A DNA stretch of 64,000 nucleotides from Natrialba aegyptia DSM 13077 (GCF_000337535.1 NZ_AOIP01000016.1:124001-188000); one strand, 5' to 3'; positions 29,755-38,684 are shown, numbered from the stretch's first letter. Made by a program: numbers and translations. The notes: generated from the letters alone by a model not told the origin.

Positions 29755-30061
29755 GTATTGATGTGCGTGTGCGCTATTGGGAGAGAAGCGGCTGTCACGA
29801 GATACTACAGCCACGTAGCGGCGGCAAGCATTTAACGGTTTCTAACTCGACTCAGAAGCGTCGCTGTTCGACCGGGCGGACCTGACCGGAGTAACCGATC
29901 ACACTCGTGAATAGCCGATTCTCAGTTAAATTCCTTGTGGGTCATGTGAAGGACCCACACAATAATGCGAAAGTCACGGGCAGTTGTGTCCCGATTTCCC
30001 GTACCACGGCGCGTTCAATTGGAAACCCTTAATACTCTCACCGGGAAACCAAGAGTTGCAA
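29755..30061. other. Intergenic region between rpoH and tRNA-Asp
   Basis: Divergent promoter region of about 300 bp. The polymerase operon box A (CGTTAAATG on the minus strand, about 29829-29837) lies at one end. The tRNA box A CTTAATAC (30028-30035) lies at the other. Nothing else is recognised. Confidence 0.5.
29831..29836 (-). promoter_or_regulatory. Box A of the RNA polymerase operon
   Basis: GTTAAA (minus strand) in aaccGTTAAAtgctt. The expected transcription start is about 25 bp downstream, leaving a leader of roughly 50 bases before rpoH. Confidence 0.4.
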
Positions 30062-30134
30062 GCCCGGGTGGTGTAGTGGCCTATCATACAACCCTGTCAC
30101 GGTTGTGACGCGGGTTCAAATCCCGCCTCGGGCG
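30062..30134 (+). tRNA. tRNA-Asp (GTC), copy 1
   Basis: A 73-base cloverleaf. Acceptor GCCCGGG pairs with CTCGGGC, the anticodon loop CTGTCAC gives GTC (30096-30098), the T arm is GCGGGTTCAAATCCCGC and the discriminator base is G. CCA is not encoded and there is no intron. Box A CTTAATAC lies about 30 bp upstream. Confidence 0.97.
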
Positions 30135-30609
30135 TCTTCTTCGATTTCAACTTCGTGAGCGACCGGTGTATCCGTGTCGCGAACACACTGAATCGAGGAG
30201 CGACAGAATCAGGATTTGAAAACAAAGAGTCGCACGCCCGGACCGGTCGAACAGAGTGAGACCGCAGCCCGGAACGTCTCTGTCAGGTTCAAATCCCGCC
30301 TCGGGCGTCTTCTTCCGAGCACAAGTTTGGTAAGCGACGCGTCTAGGTTCAATACCGGTTGATGATCTACGCGGTGAGTCACGCCGTTATCCGGACGAAT
30401 TGGAAACAATCCGTGACAGTTGAGTCGCGTGAACTCGTTTCGGATTCCAGAACACTTTCCCGATCTACTGGGTGTTATTGATAGCAACCACGGTTACGGG
30501 TGCGAGATAGGCTGTCCCAGCGGCGAGTTCATAGCTGTCCGAATAAGCACATGATGGTGAGTGCAGAACAAAACCCTTAATACTCTCACCGGGAAACCAA
30601 GAGTTGCAA
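30135..30609. other. Spacer between tRNA-Asp copies
   Basis: No gene is convincing here. The first part (to about 30314) belongs to repeat unit A and includes the tRNA 3'-end fragment. From 30315 to 30571 the sequence is unique to this interval and holds no feature I can name. The rest is the start of unit B with its box A (30576-30583). Confidence 0.5.
30286..30308 (+). repeat. tRNA-Asp 3'-end fragment 1 (att-like)
   Basis: GGTTCAAATCCCGCCTCGGG plus CGT repeats the T arm and acceptor 3' strand of the complete tRNA-Asp, without the 5' part. Such 23-bp duplicates of tRNA 3' ends are what an integrase that targets tRNA genes leaves as att sites. Confidence 0.75.
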
Positions 30610-30682
30610 GCCCGGGTGGTGTAGTGGCCCATCATACAACCCTGTCACGGTTGTGACGCGGGTTCAAATCCCGCCTCGGGCG
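30610..30682 (+). tRNA. tRNA-Asp (GTC), copy 2
   Basis: Same as copy 1 except for one base in the D loop (CCATC for CTATC). Acceptor, anticodon (30644-30646) and T arm are intact, and the box A is duplicated too, so both copies should be expressed. Confidence 0.97.
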
Positions 30683-30833
30683 TTCTCTTCGATTTCAACT
30701 TCGTAAGCGACCGGTATAGCCGTGTCGCGAACACACTGAATCGAAGAGCGACAGAATCGGGATTTGAAAACAAAGAGTCGCACGCCCGGACCGGTCGAAC
30801 AGAGTGAGACCGCAGCCCGGAACGTCTCTGTCG

Positions 30834-30856
30834 GGTTCAAATCCCGCCTCGGGCGT
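30834..30856 (+). repeat. tRNA-Asp 3'-end fragment 2 (att-like)
   Basis: Same 23-bp tRNA 3' end as fragment 1, in the same orientation. It marks the border between duplicated DNA and the AT-richer stretch that holds the nuclease gene. Confidence 0.75.
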
Positions 30857-31034
30857 CTTCTTTCGCGAACAAGTTCGACGAGCAATGCGGTAGTATTTCT
30901 CTTTGTCTAGAAGTGGACCACTCGATGGATTTGAATCAGCGAGTTCAGGAGGTCGCGGATAAATTGGGCTCGGCCGCAGGTTAGCGGTCGAAGTGGTAGA
31001 GAACCGCTGTGCTCGGACAGCGACGCTGCGATCA

Positions 31035-31041
31035 TTTTTAT
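31035..31041 (+). promoter_or_regulatory. Box A for the PD-(D/E)XK nuclease gene
   Basis: TTTTTAT is centred 26 bp before the ATG at 31064, the classic leaderless spacing, which supports that start over the TTG at 31046. Confidence 0.55.
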
Positions 31042-31063
31042 CGGATTGAGAGCCAACTACGCT

Positions 31064-31474
31064 ATGCGGAACTCAAAGGACATTGGAGACGAGACAGAAG
31101 CCAAAGCAATAGCAACACTACTTTCGTGTGGGTACAGCGTCTCGATCCCGTTCGGAGACAACGATAAATATGACTTACTCGTTGATAACGAGGGCGAGAT
31201 CTATCGCATTCAGTGTAAAACCGGATGGGAAAACAAAAAGAACACGTTCCGGTTTAATACACACACTCAAACGACACGTAATGGGACATATCACGAGGAC
31301 ATATACCAAGGTGAAATCGACGCGTTCTTCGTCTACTACCCCGAAAACGGCACGTTTTATTGGATCGATGCAACCGATGCCACTGAACAGAAAATGGAAC
31401 TTCGATTCGAGTCTGAAATCGATCATCCATCGATAAATTGGGCAGAAGAGTACGTATTTACGGGCGAGATATGA
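31064..31474 (+). CDS. PD-(D/E)XK endonuclease-like protein
   Basis: A 136-residue protein similar to the archaeal nuclease family related to group I intron homing enzymes. The catalytic core reads E10 (GDETEAK), D37 (NDKYDLLVD) and Q50-x-K52 (YRIQCKTG), in the order expected for PD-(D/E)XK, with Gln in place of the usual Glu/Asp. The remainder (EIDAFFVYYPENGTFYWID) also fits the family. The gene is visibly poorer in GC than its neighbours and lies beside the duplicated tRNA-Asp ends, so it is probably a leftover of a mobile element. Whether it cuts DNA is not known. Confidence 0.75.
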   Translation: MRNSKDIGDETEAKAIATLLSCGYSVSIPFGDNDKYDLLVDNEGEIYRIQCKTGWENKKNTFRFNTHTQTTRNGTYHEDIYQGEIDAFFVYYPENGTFYWIDATDATEQKMELRFESEIDHPSINWAEEYVFTGEI

Positions 31475-31603
31475 GAAGCAGGGAGTAGTCTGCAGACGGA
31501 ACAACGAGCGAACGTCCGCTACTGCGTCACAAACAGTATCTATTTAGTACTTGTTTCGATAGTGTCCAATAATACTAGCTAGAATTCCCCTCTCTTTAAG
31601 ACA

Positions 31604-33718
31604 ATGTCACAGTCGATCACCGTCCTCGTCGTCGACAACGAGCCAGGATTCGCCGACCTCGCCGGAGAGATGCTCGAACGCGAACGATCCGAACTCGTCG
31701 TCGAGGCAGCAACGAGCGGGGAGGAGGCGCTCGAGTTCATCGAGCAGCGCGATGTCGACTGTATCGTCAGCGATTACGAGATGCCGGATTTGACGGGACT
31801 GGAGTTGCTCGAACGCGTTCGAGAGGACGACCCCGAGATTCCGTTTGTGCTCTTTACGGGACGGGGGTCGGAGGCGGTTGCGAGCGAGGCGATCGACGCG
31901 GGAGTGACCCAGTATTTGCAGAAGGGGACGGGGCAGGAGCAGTATACGTTGCTCGCGAATCAGATTACGAACGCGGTCGCCCAGTATCGGGCGGAGACGG
32001 AGTTGCGCGAGAGCGAGCGCCGATACGAGCGGACGGTGACGACGCTCCACGAGACGACGCGGGAGCTGATGCGGGCCGAAACGAAGACGGAAATTTACGA
32101 GACAGCGGTCGAGACGGCGGCGGAGATGGGAGGTGTGGTCGCTGCTGCGGCGTACGCGTTCGAGTCGACGGCGCGGGTGCTCGAACACGTCGCCTCGGCG
32201 ACGGCTGAGGAGACCTGCGGGGTTGTCGATTCCGAGATCGAAGCCCCGCGCGAAGACGACCTCGTCTGGGAAGCGTTCTCGGCGGGGACGACAACCCGGT
32301 ACGAGGCGTGTACGCGGTCGGGTGGGATTTTGAAGACCGAGCTGGTTCAACGAAGCGAAATCGTCGTTCCGCTCGGCTCTCACGGAGCGTTAGTTGCGGG
32401 GACGGACGCGGAATCGTTCGACGAGACGACGGCCGAAGTCGTCGAGATACTGGCGGCGAATACCGAAGCAGCGCTCGATCGGGCGGAACGCGAACAGTTG
32501 CTCCGCGAGCACGACCGGACGTTGACCCGCCAGAACGAGGAGTTGACGCGGCTCAACCACATCAACGAGATCATCCGAGAGATCAACCACGGGGTCGCAC
32601 AGGCCTCGACACGCAGCGGGATCGAATCGACCGTCTGTGAACGGCTTGCCGACACCGACCGCTACCGGTTCGCCTGGATCGCAAGCGATGATCCACCGGT
32701 GCCGACGGCCTGGACCGGCGTCGATGCGGCGTACATGGATCGCATTCGAGATGCGGACAACCATGCCCCGGAGGTGACGCTGATTCAGCAGACACTCGAA
32801 ACGGAACAGCCCTGTGTCGTACGGGATGTACTCGAGGCTGAATCGTGGGAGCAACGCCGAGCAGAGGCGCTGACCTACGGCTTCCGGCGCGTCCTCGCCG
32901 TGCCGCTCACGGACGGCGAACGCGAGTTCGGCGCACTCCTGGTCCACATCGGCGGCGGCGACGAGATCGGCGACGCCGAGCGCGAGGTACTTGCTGAACT
33001 CGGCGAGACCATCGGCCACGCGATTCATTCGGTCGAACGAACGCGAGCGATGCTTACGGACAGTCGGCTCGAACTCGAACTCGAGTGTCGAGACCCCCGG
33101 TTGCTTTTCAATCGGCTGACGACCCGTATCGACGAACCGCTTACCGTCGCGGGCGTGATCGACCGACCGAACGACGAGTTCGTCTGTTTCGTGAGCGCGC
33201 CGTCGTCGGTGGATCTCAGCCCGGTTGCGGACGAATGGGCAGTAATCGAGACCTGTTCGGTCGTCTCGGACGGCGACGACGAGACGCTCTTCGAGGTGAC
33301 GGGATCGACGACGCCGCTAATCGACGTGTTACGAACGTACGACGTGACGGTTCGGACTGCGGTCGCCGAGGCGGGGACCTCGACGCTCGTCCTGGAGGTG
33401 CCAAAGCAGGTCGAAGCACGCACGCTGTTCGAGGCGATCAGCGAACGCTACCCGGACACCGAACTCGAAGCGCGCCGCGAGACGGCGAGTGCGCGGTCGG
33501 CCCAGCAACTGGATACGCATCTCGAAGAGGAGTTGACCGACAAGCAGTACGAGGCGTTACAGGCGGCCCACTACAGCGGCTTTTTCGAGTGGCCCCGGGA
33601 GAGTACCGGCGAGGACCTTGCAGGGGTGCTCGACGTGTCCTCGCCGACGTATCAGTACCACCTTCGGGCCGCGGAGCGAAAGCTCGTCACGCTGGCACTT
33701 GGTCGGTCATCTAAATAA
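31604..33718 (+). CDS. Response regulator with GAF domains and Bat-type HTH
   Basis: A 704-residue regulator. Residues 1-115 form a receiver domain with phospho-acceptor D57 (VSDYEMPD), T85 and K107 (YLQKG). Two GAF-like regions follow (about 145-300 and 320-490), separated by a coiled coil near 290-325. The bacterio-opsin-activator GAF/HTH part occupies about 495-700, with the C-terminal HTH_10 segment LTDKQYEALQAAHYSGFFEWPR and LDVSSPTYQYHLRAAE. It should bind DNA in response to a histidine kinase and a small ligand. No kinase gene is adjacent, so the signal is unknown. Confidence 0.92.
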   Translation: MSQSITVLVVDNEPGFADLAGEMLERERSELVVEAATSGEEALEFIEQRDVDCIVSDYEMPDLTGLELLERVREDDPEIPFVLFTGRGSEAVASEAIDAGVTQYLQKGTGQEQYTLLANQITNAVAQYRAETELRESERRYERTVTTLHETTRELMRAETKTEIYETAVETAAEMGGVVAAAAYAFESTARVLEHVASATAEETCGVVDSEIEAPREDDLVWEAFSAGTTTRYEACTRSGGILKTELVQRSEIVVPLGSHGALVAGTDAESFDETTAEVVEILAANTEAALDRAEREQLLREHDRTLTRQNEELTRLNHINEIIREINHGVAQASTRSGIESTVCERLADTDRYRFAWIASDDPPVPTAWTGVDAAYMDRIRDADNHAPEVTLIQQTLETEQPCVVRDVLEAESWEQRRAEALTYGFRRVLAVPLTDGEREFGALLVHIGGGDEIGDAEREVLAELGETIGHAIHSVERTRAMLTDSRLELELECRDPRLLFNRLTTRIDEPLTVAGVIDRPNDEFVCFVSAPSSVDLSPVADEWAVIETCSVVSDGDDETLFEVTGSTTPLIDVLRTYDVTVRTAVAEAGTSTLVLEVPKQVEARTLFEAISERYPDTELEARRETASARSAQQLDTHLEEELTDKQYEALQAAHYSGFFEWPRESTGEDLAGVLDVSSPTYQYHLRAAERKLVTLALGRSSK

Positions 33719-33789
33719 TTAGTATATCTATGAGTGACTACCTACATAGCTAGAAACTATACTTAACCACCAGCCAATCGTATCCGTAA

Positions 33790-33816
33790 GTGGCGATCTG
33801 CGAAGGCTGTCGCCAC
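33790..33816. terminator. Hairpin between convergent genes
   Basis: GTGGCGA (33790-33796) pairs with TCGCCAC (33810-33816) around a 13-base loop in the gap between the response regulator and the convergent methyltransferase gene. A C/T-rich stretch follows but there is no long T run, so termination is only a suggestion. Confidence 0.3.
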
Positions 33817-33939
33817 CCCCTAATCCCCCACCCCCACTTTCCGTAATTCCGCACACCGTAACGTAGCGATACTATAACGACACCGGTGAGCCAGTGCTGT
33901 GCCGATCGTTCCTCCCAGCAAAGACAGGGGCGTCAGTCG

Positions 33940-34686
33940 TCAGTGATCGACCGCGCGATCCCACTCGATCCAGTCCTGTTCCCAGCCCCGTCTGGACTCG
34001 GCGCGTCGACGGGCGTGTTCGCGGTCCTCACGAGCCGTCCGATTTCGTTCGATAGCGCCGAGTTGCTCACCGTCGACGAGGAGTGGATCGAACGAAACCG
34101 GGCCTCGCTCGGAGCGCGACCCGTCGGCCGAGACGGCGACGAGTCGCTGTTGCTGGGTTCCCTGTGGAACGACCAGTCGGCCGTCCGCAGCCAGTTGCTC
34201 CACCAGGGCACGCGGCGGCGAAACGACGGCGGCTTCGAGCAGAATGCGATCGAACGGGGCGTACTCGGGAAGCCCATCCGCGCCGTCCCGGCAGTCGACG
34301 AGCACGCCGTCGTAGCCCGCATCCGCGAGGTTCTGGCGGGCTTCGATCACGAGCGGCCGTGCGATGTCGACGGCGTGGACGTTCGTCTCGCCGACGAGTT
34401 CAGCCGCGAGGGCGGCGGTGTAACCCACACCGGCACCGATGACGAGGACGGAGTCGTCGGCGGTTGGCGCGAGTGCGTCGAAGAGCCGAGCGACGGTGCT
34501 CGGCGCGAGCACGCGCGTCCCGAGGACTTCGTGCTCGCGATCGGCGTAGGCCGTGCGATCGTCGTCGACGAACTCGTGGCGGGGCACGTCCCGCATGGCG
34601 ACGGCGACGGCCTCGTTCTGGAGGACGTCCTTGGCCGGGGACTCGAGTCCGTCGACCATGTCCTCTCGCAGTACCGCGGGGTCCAT
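33940..34686 (-). CDS. Protein-L-isoaspartate methyltransferase-like, divergent paralogue
   Basis: A 248-residue Rossmann-fold methyltransferase related to PCMT. The VPRHEFVDDD start of the core is kept. The family's active-site loop GDGQTISAP is replaced by LGTRVLAPS, and SAM motif I reads VIGAGVGYTAA where the neighbour has EIGTGCGYHAA. It should bind SAM but may have a changed substrate or no isoaspartyl repair activity. The start at 34686 (MDPAVLREDM) matches the conserved region. It lies 125 bp after the canonical paralogue, on the same strand. Confidence 0.85.
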   Translation of the reverse strand: MDPAVLREDMVDGLESPAKDVLQNEAVAVAMRDVPRHEFVDDDRTAYADREHEVLGTRVLAPSTVARLFDALAPTADDSVLVIGAGVGYTAALAAELVGETNVHAVDIARPLVIEARQNLADAGYDGVLVDCRDGADGLPEYAPFDRILLEAAVVSPPRALVEQLAADGRLVVPQGTQQQRLVAVSADGSRSERGPVSFDPLLVDGEQLGAIERNRTAREDREHARRRAESRRGWEQDWIEWDRAVDH

Positions 34687-34811
34687 AGTCGACGTATCCG
34701 ACGAGCGAGTATGAATGGCGCGCTTGCGCTGCGGTCGGTTCGCGGACGCCGTCTCGGACGACCCCGAGGTACTCGCCTCGTCCATCCATAAAGAGCACCG
34801 TCACCGAACGA

Positions 34812-35519
34812 TCAGCCGCGCATCTGGACGAATCGAACCGCCCCGTGTTCGGTTCGATCGAGTGCCTCGGTTCCGGGTTCTCCGGATTCTCCGGATTCAG
34901 TCGCGCGTTTCGTCGCCTCGACGAGCGTCTGCCGGCCGGTCCCGATCGGCGCGAGGATCGCTCCCTCGGGCTGGAGTTGCTCGATCACGGGGTCGGGTAT
35001 CGACGCCGTCGCACAGGTGAAATAGACCCCGTCGTAGGGGGCGTGTTCGGCCCATCCCTCGCGACCGTCGCCGACGCGAACGGACACGTCACCGTAGCCG
35101 ATCTCCGCGAGCGTTTCCCGGGCCGATTCGGCGAGTTCAGCGCTGAACTCGACGCTGTAAACGTTGGCCGCGCCGGCGAGTTCGGCGGTGACGGCGGCGT
35201 GGTAGCCACAGCCGGTGCCGATTTCGAGCACGTCGTCGCCCGGGTCGGGATCGAGCCGCGCGGCCATGATCGCGACCATGTGCGGGGCGCTGATCGTCTG
35301 GCCGTCGCCGATGGGTAGGGGCCGATCGGCGTAGGCGCTTTCGCGTCGATTCTCGGGGACGAACTCGTGACGCGGGACCGACTCGAGGGCGTCGAGCACG
35401 CGCTGGTCGTCGATACGGCGGGCGACGGTTCGAACCAGGCGCTTGCGGGCGGTCTCGTAGTCGTCGGGGTCGTTGGGGTCGTTGCGGCCGTTACGGCCGA
35501 AGCGATCGAACGGGGCCAT
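34812..35519 (-). CDS. pcm: Protein-L-isoaspartate O-methyltransferase
   Basis: A 235-residue enzyme that methylates isoaspartyl residues with SAM, which starts repair of damaged proteins. Active-site loop GDGQTISAPHMV (near 82) and SAM motif LEIGTGCGYHAA (near 108) are canonical. The start at 35519 (MAPFDRFGR) is followed by an Asn/Asp-rich linker. The C-terminal 30 residues (ESGESGEPGTE) are low complexity. HVO_0476-type zinc-finger protein lies upstream on the same strand, a conserved haloarchaeal neighbourhood. Confidence 0.94.
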   Translation of the reverse strand: MAPFDRFGRNGRNDPNDPDDYETARKRLVRTVARRIDDQRVLDALESVPRHEFVPENRRESAYADRPLPIGDGQTISAPHMVAIMAARLDPDPGDDVLEIGTGCGYHAAVTAELAGAANVYSVEFSAELAESARETLAEIGYGDVSVRVGDGREGWAEHAPYDGVYFTCATASIPDPVIEQLQPEGAILAPIGTGRQTLVEATKRATESGESGEPGTEALDRTEHGAVRFVQMRG

Positions 35520-35640
35520 GGTTGTGTGTCGTCGCTCGCGAGCAAGAGAATGACGGGCGCACGTGCTGGCCGTGTGCGGAATCAGGTGTCTCAACGCGTT
35601 TTGTGCGGTTCGTCATCGAACGGCCCCGAATAGATCCGAT

Positions 35641-35680
35641 GGAGTCGAACGGAACCGAACGGAGTCGAACGGAACCGAAC
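35641..35680. repeat. Decamer tandem repeat
   Basis: Two copies of a 20-bp unit built from GGAGTCGAAC and GGAACCGAAC (four decamers), with a partial fifth, in the 200-bp gap between pcm and the zinc-finger gene. No function can be named. Confidence 0.8.
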
Positions 35681-35723
35681 GAAACCGATGGAGCCGGCGA
35701 CAATCGCGCCACCGTCTTCTGGG

Positions 35724-36377
35724 CTACCAGGCGGACCACGCACTCGTCGTCTGATCGTACGCGTAGACCCGCTTCGTGTCCTTTGCGGGCACCGTATCGC
35801 CTTCTATCTCGTATCGGTCGCGGTCGTACCCCTGAACCGTATCGCGGACGACGAACGCGTCGATCTCGAACTCGTCGTCGCCGAACTCCTCGATCTCGCC
35901 GACCTCGAACTCGTAGTCGCCAGGGACGTGGACCGTAATGCTTCGGCTGTCGTCCCGCGAGCCGTCCTGCGGGTGGATCGTCACGCTGACCGAGACGTTG
36001 TCGACCTCGCGCGTCCAGACGGTCTGTATTTCGTCCGCAGGAGCCTCCTCGACACGTTTGTGCCCCTCGAGTTCGATGCTCGTGACGCGGACCGTCGAGA
36101 GGACGGCCTCCGTTTCGAGGATGAACTCGTCGCCGACTTCGACGGGTTCGTCTTCGGGGGTGGTGACGTTCGCCGAGAAGGACTCGCCGTCCTGGGAGAC
36201 GATGACGTCGAGCGTGACCTCCCGCTCTCGTTCGGGCTGGACCTTGTGGACGTGGCTGCACTCGCTACAACGGACGGTGAGGGTGCCGCCGCCCTCGGTG
36301 AGGACCTCGTGCACCGTCTCGAGGTCCGGCGAGCACGACGGGCACGCCGTCGGAATCCGCTCCGGAATATCGTTCAT
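35724..36377 (-). CDS. HVO_0476 family zinc finger protein
   Basis: A 217-residue protein with an N-terminal zinc ribbon (C12-x2-C15 in CPSC; C37-x2-C40 in CSEC) followed by an acidic beta-rich domain (TLDVIVSQDGESFSANV; VGDEFILETEAVL). The family is conserved in haloarchaea beside pcm. Function is unknown; a role in nucleic-acid or translation-related binding is only inferred from the zinc ribbon. Confidence 0.88.
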   Translation of the reverse strand: MNDIPERIPTACPSCSPDLETVHEVLTEGGGTLTVRCSECSHVHKVQPEREREVTLDVIVSQDGESFSANVTTPEDEPVEVGDEFILETEAVLSTVRVTSIELEGHKRVEEAPADEIQTVWTREVDNVSVSVTIHPQDGSRDDSRSITVHVPGDYEFEVGEIEEFGDDEFEIDAFVVRDTVQGYDRDRYEIEGDTVPAKDTKRVYAYDQTTSAWSAW

Positions 36378-36517
36378 AGCACGTCGTATACGCTACGTGC
36401 CTAAAAGGCGATTGGACCGCGAATCGGTCCGAGTACTCGATAGCGGCGGGCGTTCTCGCCCACTGTCTCGGGCGGGCAGTCGTCGCCAGTCGTCAGTCAG
36501 TCGGTCGTTGTCAGTCG

Positions 36518-37579
36518 TCACTCGGCCGGTTCGTTTTCGTCGCCGAGAGGCGTCACCCGCTGGCCAGCGTGGACGTATCCGCGCTCGTGCGAACGCGACT
36601 CCGTGTCCGGATGCGCCGTCCTGACGTTGTCGAACTGCACCGGGAGCCCGGCCCCGAGGAAGAAATTCGGGCGATCCTGCACGTGAAAGTGGAGGTGCGG
36701 TTCCGTCGAGTTCCCCGAGTGCCCGCAGCGGGCGATTCGCTGGCCCCGGTCGACGCGCTCTCCCGGTTCGACCGCGACGCTGCCGCGCTGGAGGTGGGCG
36801 AGCACGCTGAACTCGCCGCCCGCGTGTTCGATGATCACGTTGTTCCCCAGGATGCTCCGCTGGAGCGGGTCCAGCCAGCCGTCGGTCCGGTGGTAATCGC
36901 GGTGGTCGGTTCGCACGCTGACGACGGTCCCGTCGGCGGGAGCGAGGATCGGCTCCCCGAAACAGTAGAACTCGTCGGGCGGGCCGCGGTCGCCCGCGGT
37001 CGTTCGCCCGTCCTCGTCGGCGATCACGAAATCGTAGGCGTACCGCTGGGCGTACAGCCCCCAGGAGTGGGAGTACTCGCGGTCCGGACTCCCGTTGATG
37101 ACCGTCCAGGTCCCCTCGAACGGCAGCCGGTAGTCAACCTCGCTCTCGTGGTCCGCAGGCGACGGCAGGCTCCCCCGGTAGCGCGCAAGGACCGGCAACT
37201 GGCCGGCCATCTGTCCGATCCCGGTGACTAACAGCACGGGCTGGAACTGAATCAGGAGCATTGCGACGATCATCCGAATGGAGGTTCCTCGGTCGTCCGT
37301 CTCGAGCCAGTCTCTCGGTGCCGGATCAGTCCGGTCGCCGTCCGAATCCGAACCCGCACCCGTGAGTAGTCCGGGGATCAACTGAAGAATCGGCCAGAAG
37401 GCCGCCAGAAAGAAGAGCGCGAACAGTTTGAGCTCCTCGAGCGAGTCGAACACGTAGCCGGGGATCGACAGAAATCCGAGCAGCGAGACGGTTATCGGGT
37501 CGGGAAGGCGACGCGTGATCGCCCTCAGCCGGCCCGGATCAGCCCCTGCATCCGAATCGACCGGATGTCGTATTGCCAT
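36518..37579 (-). CDS. Membrane-anchored M23-type metallopeptidase
   Basis: A 353-residue protein with two or three hydrophobic segments in the first 130 residues (FALFFLAAFWPILQLIPGLL; MIVAMLLIQFQPVLLV) and a LytM/M23 peptidase domain from about 170. The zinc ligands would be H in SHSWGLYAQRYAYD and the HLHFHV motif near 305. M23 enzymes cleave peptidoglycan in bacteria; archaea lack it, so this one probably acts on an S-layer or other envelope protein. The ATG at 37579 is used; an upstream start at 37609 adds ten residues. Confidence 0.87.
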   Translation of the reverse strand: MAIRHPVDSDAGADPGRLRAITRRLPDPITVSLLGFLSIPGYVFDSLEELKLFALFFLAAFWPILQLIPGLLTGAGSDSDGDRTDPAPRDWLETDDRGTSIRMIVAMLLIQFQPVLLVTGIGQMAGQLPVLARYRGSLPSPADHESEVDYRLPFEGTWTVINGSPDREYSHSWGLYAQRYAYDFVIADEDGRTTAGDRGPPDEFYCFGEPILAPADGTVVSVRTDHRDYHRTDGWLDPLQRSILGNNVIIEHAGGEFSVLAHLQRGSVAVEPGERVDRGQRIARCGHSGNSTEPHLHFHVQDRPNFFLGAGLPVQFDNVRTAHPDTESRSHERGYVHAGQRVTPLGDENEPAE

Positions 37580-37656
37580 ACTGCTCCACACAGACCGAGT
37601 CGGGATCAACGTTTGGCGAAGAACGTTTCTATAACCATTCCAATATCTTTCGCGAC

Positions 37657-38658
37657 TCAGTCAGTCGTGAACTCGAGTTCAGCGACCGAACCCGTCTCGT
37701 CGAGGGTCGCCCGAACGGTCGTATCGCCGATGTCGACCGACAACCGAACGCGGTTCGGGTCCGTCCCGCTCGACTCGAACTCGAGTTCGACGGCGGACGT
37801 GACGGGGTCGAGTTCCCACCAGTACTGCGTCCGCAGGGGGCGATCCTGGCGGTGGTACAGCCGTTCGATTTCGGGGTGGGTGAGGAGCGCGAATCCGACC
37901 GGAACGGACCAGGCAGCGCCGCAGGCGTCGCAGGCGGCGGTAAAACGGACGGACTGGCCCGCTGTGTCGTCGCCGCTGCTGTCGTCAGCCGACTCGAACT
38001 CGGGTGAAATCGACGAATAGCACTCCGAACACGTCCCGTTGACGACCAGTTCGTACGACTGGAAGGCGAGCGTCGTCGCGAGTTCGATCAGGTCTTCGAT
38101 CGACGCGCCCGCCGCTGCGTTCGGCGGCAGCGCCCAGACGAAAAGCGGATGTTCGTTCTCGCAGGAGACGGTGAGGATCCCGTCTCGGTAGGTTGCGGAG
38201 ACGGCCGCCCCGCAGAACGTACACGCGCTGTCGACCGGCGTCGGTCCGAGTGCGTCGGTGTCGGTGTAGGTTCCGGCGACGATCGCAGTGAGCACCGCTG
38301 AGCCCGCGTACGTGAGCCGGTAGCCACCGTCGCACTTCTCGACGAACGCCCCCCGGAGTTGCTCGAGGTGGTAGCGAAACTGGCCGGAGTCGCGGAGGCC
38401 GACGGCTCGCCTGAGCGTCGAAAACTGGACGACCGGAGTGGCCGCCGCCTGCTGGTGCTCGAGAAACGCCCGGAGGATATCGACGCGAATCGAATTCCCG
38501 AGCGCGGCGAAGGCGTCCGCGGGATCGACGCGCGCGGGAGCGGCGTCGTCCGCGTCTGCGTTTTCCGCGGTGAACTCGTCCGGGTCCGGATCCGTGCCCG
38601 TATCTGTCTTTCCGTCCGCGTCCATTCCGGCGTCGGAATCAGTTGGCGTATCGTCCAT
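37657..38658 (-). CDS. ArsR-like winged-helix regulator with zinc ribbons
   Basis: A 333-residue haloarchaeal regulator. After an acidic N-terminal 40 residues comes a winged helix (DAFAALGNSIRVDILRAFL; GQFRYHLEQLRGAFV). Three Cys pairs follow (CTFCGA near 145, CSECYS near 210, CDACGA near 245), which could form zinc ribbons around a DUF-type domain. It is 26 bp after the aminopeptidase gene and 77 bp before the M23 gene on the same strand, so the three may form one transcript. The target is unknown. Confidence 0.85.
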   Translation of the reverse strand: MDDTPTDSDAGMDADGKTDTGTDPDPDEFTAENADADDAAPARVDPADAFAALGNSIRVDILRAFLEHQQAAATPVVQFSTLRRAVGLRDSGQFRYHLEQLRGAFVEKCDGGYRLTYAGSAVLTAIVAGTYTDTDALGPTPVDSACTFCGAAVSATYRDGILTVSCENEHPLFVWALPPNAAAGASIEDLIELATTLAFQSYELVVNGTCSECYSSISPEFESADDSSGDDTAGQSVRFTAACDACGAAWSVPVGFALLTHPEIERLYHRQDRPLRTQYWWELDPVTSAVELEFESSGTDPNRVRLSVDIGDTTVRATLDETGSVAELEFTTD

Positions 38659-38684
38659 GGCGACCGGTGTACGAGCGAAGCCGG

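Larger units (their letters stand above)
30024..30314 (+). repeat. Direct repeat unit A (tRNA-Asp plus 3' fragment)
   Basis: A unit of about 290 bp that is nearly identical to 30572-30862, offset by exactly 548 bp. It contains a box A, a complete tRNA-Asp, about 150 bp of spacer and a second copy of the tRNA 3' end. Confidence 0.9.
30572..30862 (+). repeat. Direct repeat unit B (tRNA-Asp plus 3' fragment)
   Basis: Second copy of the unit at 30024-30314, differing at only scattered bases (for example CTATC versus CCATC in the D loop). Confidence 0.9.
30683..31063. other. Region downstream of tRNA-Asp copy 2
   Basis: Includes the second tRNA 3'-end fragment (30834-30856), after which similarity to unit A fades. 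From about 30865 the sequence turns AT-richer. A 19-codon frame at 30925-30984 (MDLNQRVQEVADKLGSAAG) could be a decayed N-terminus but cannot be assigned. The nuclease promoter lies at the end. Confidence 0.45.

Noticed and set aside
30209-30487. 92-codon minus-strand frame between the tRNA genes
   Set aside because: It reads through duplicated tRNA fragment DNA, and a similar frame arises in the second unit for the same reason.
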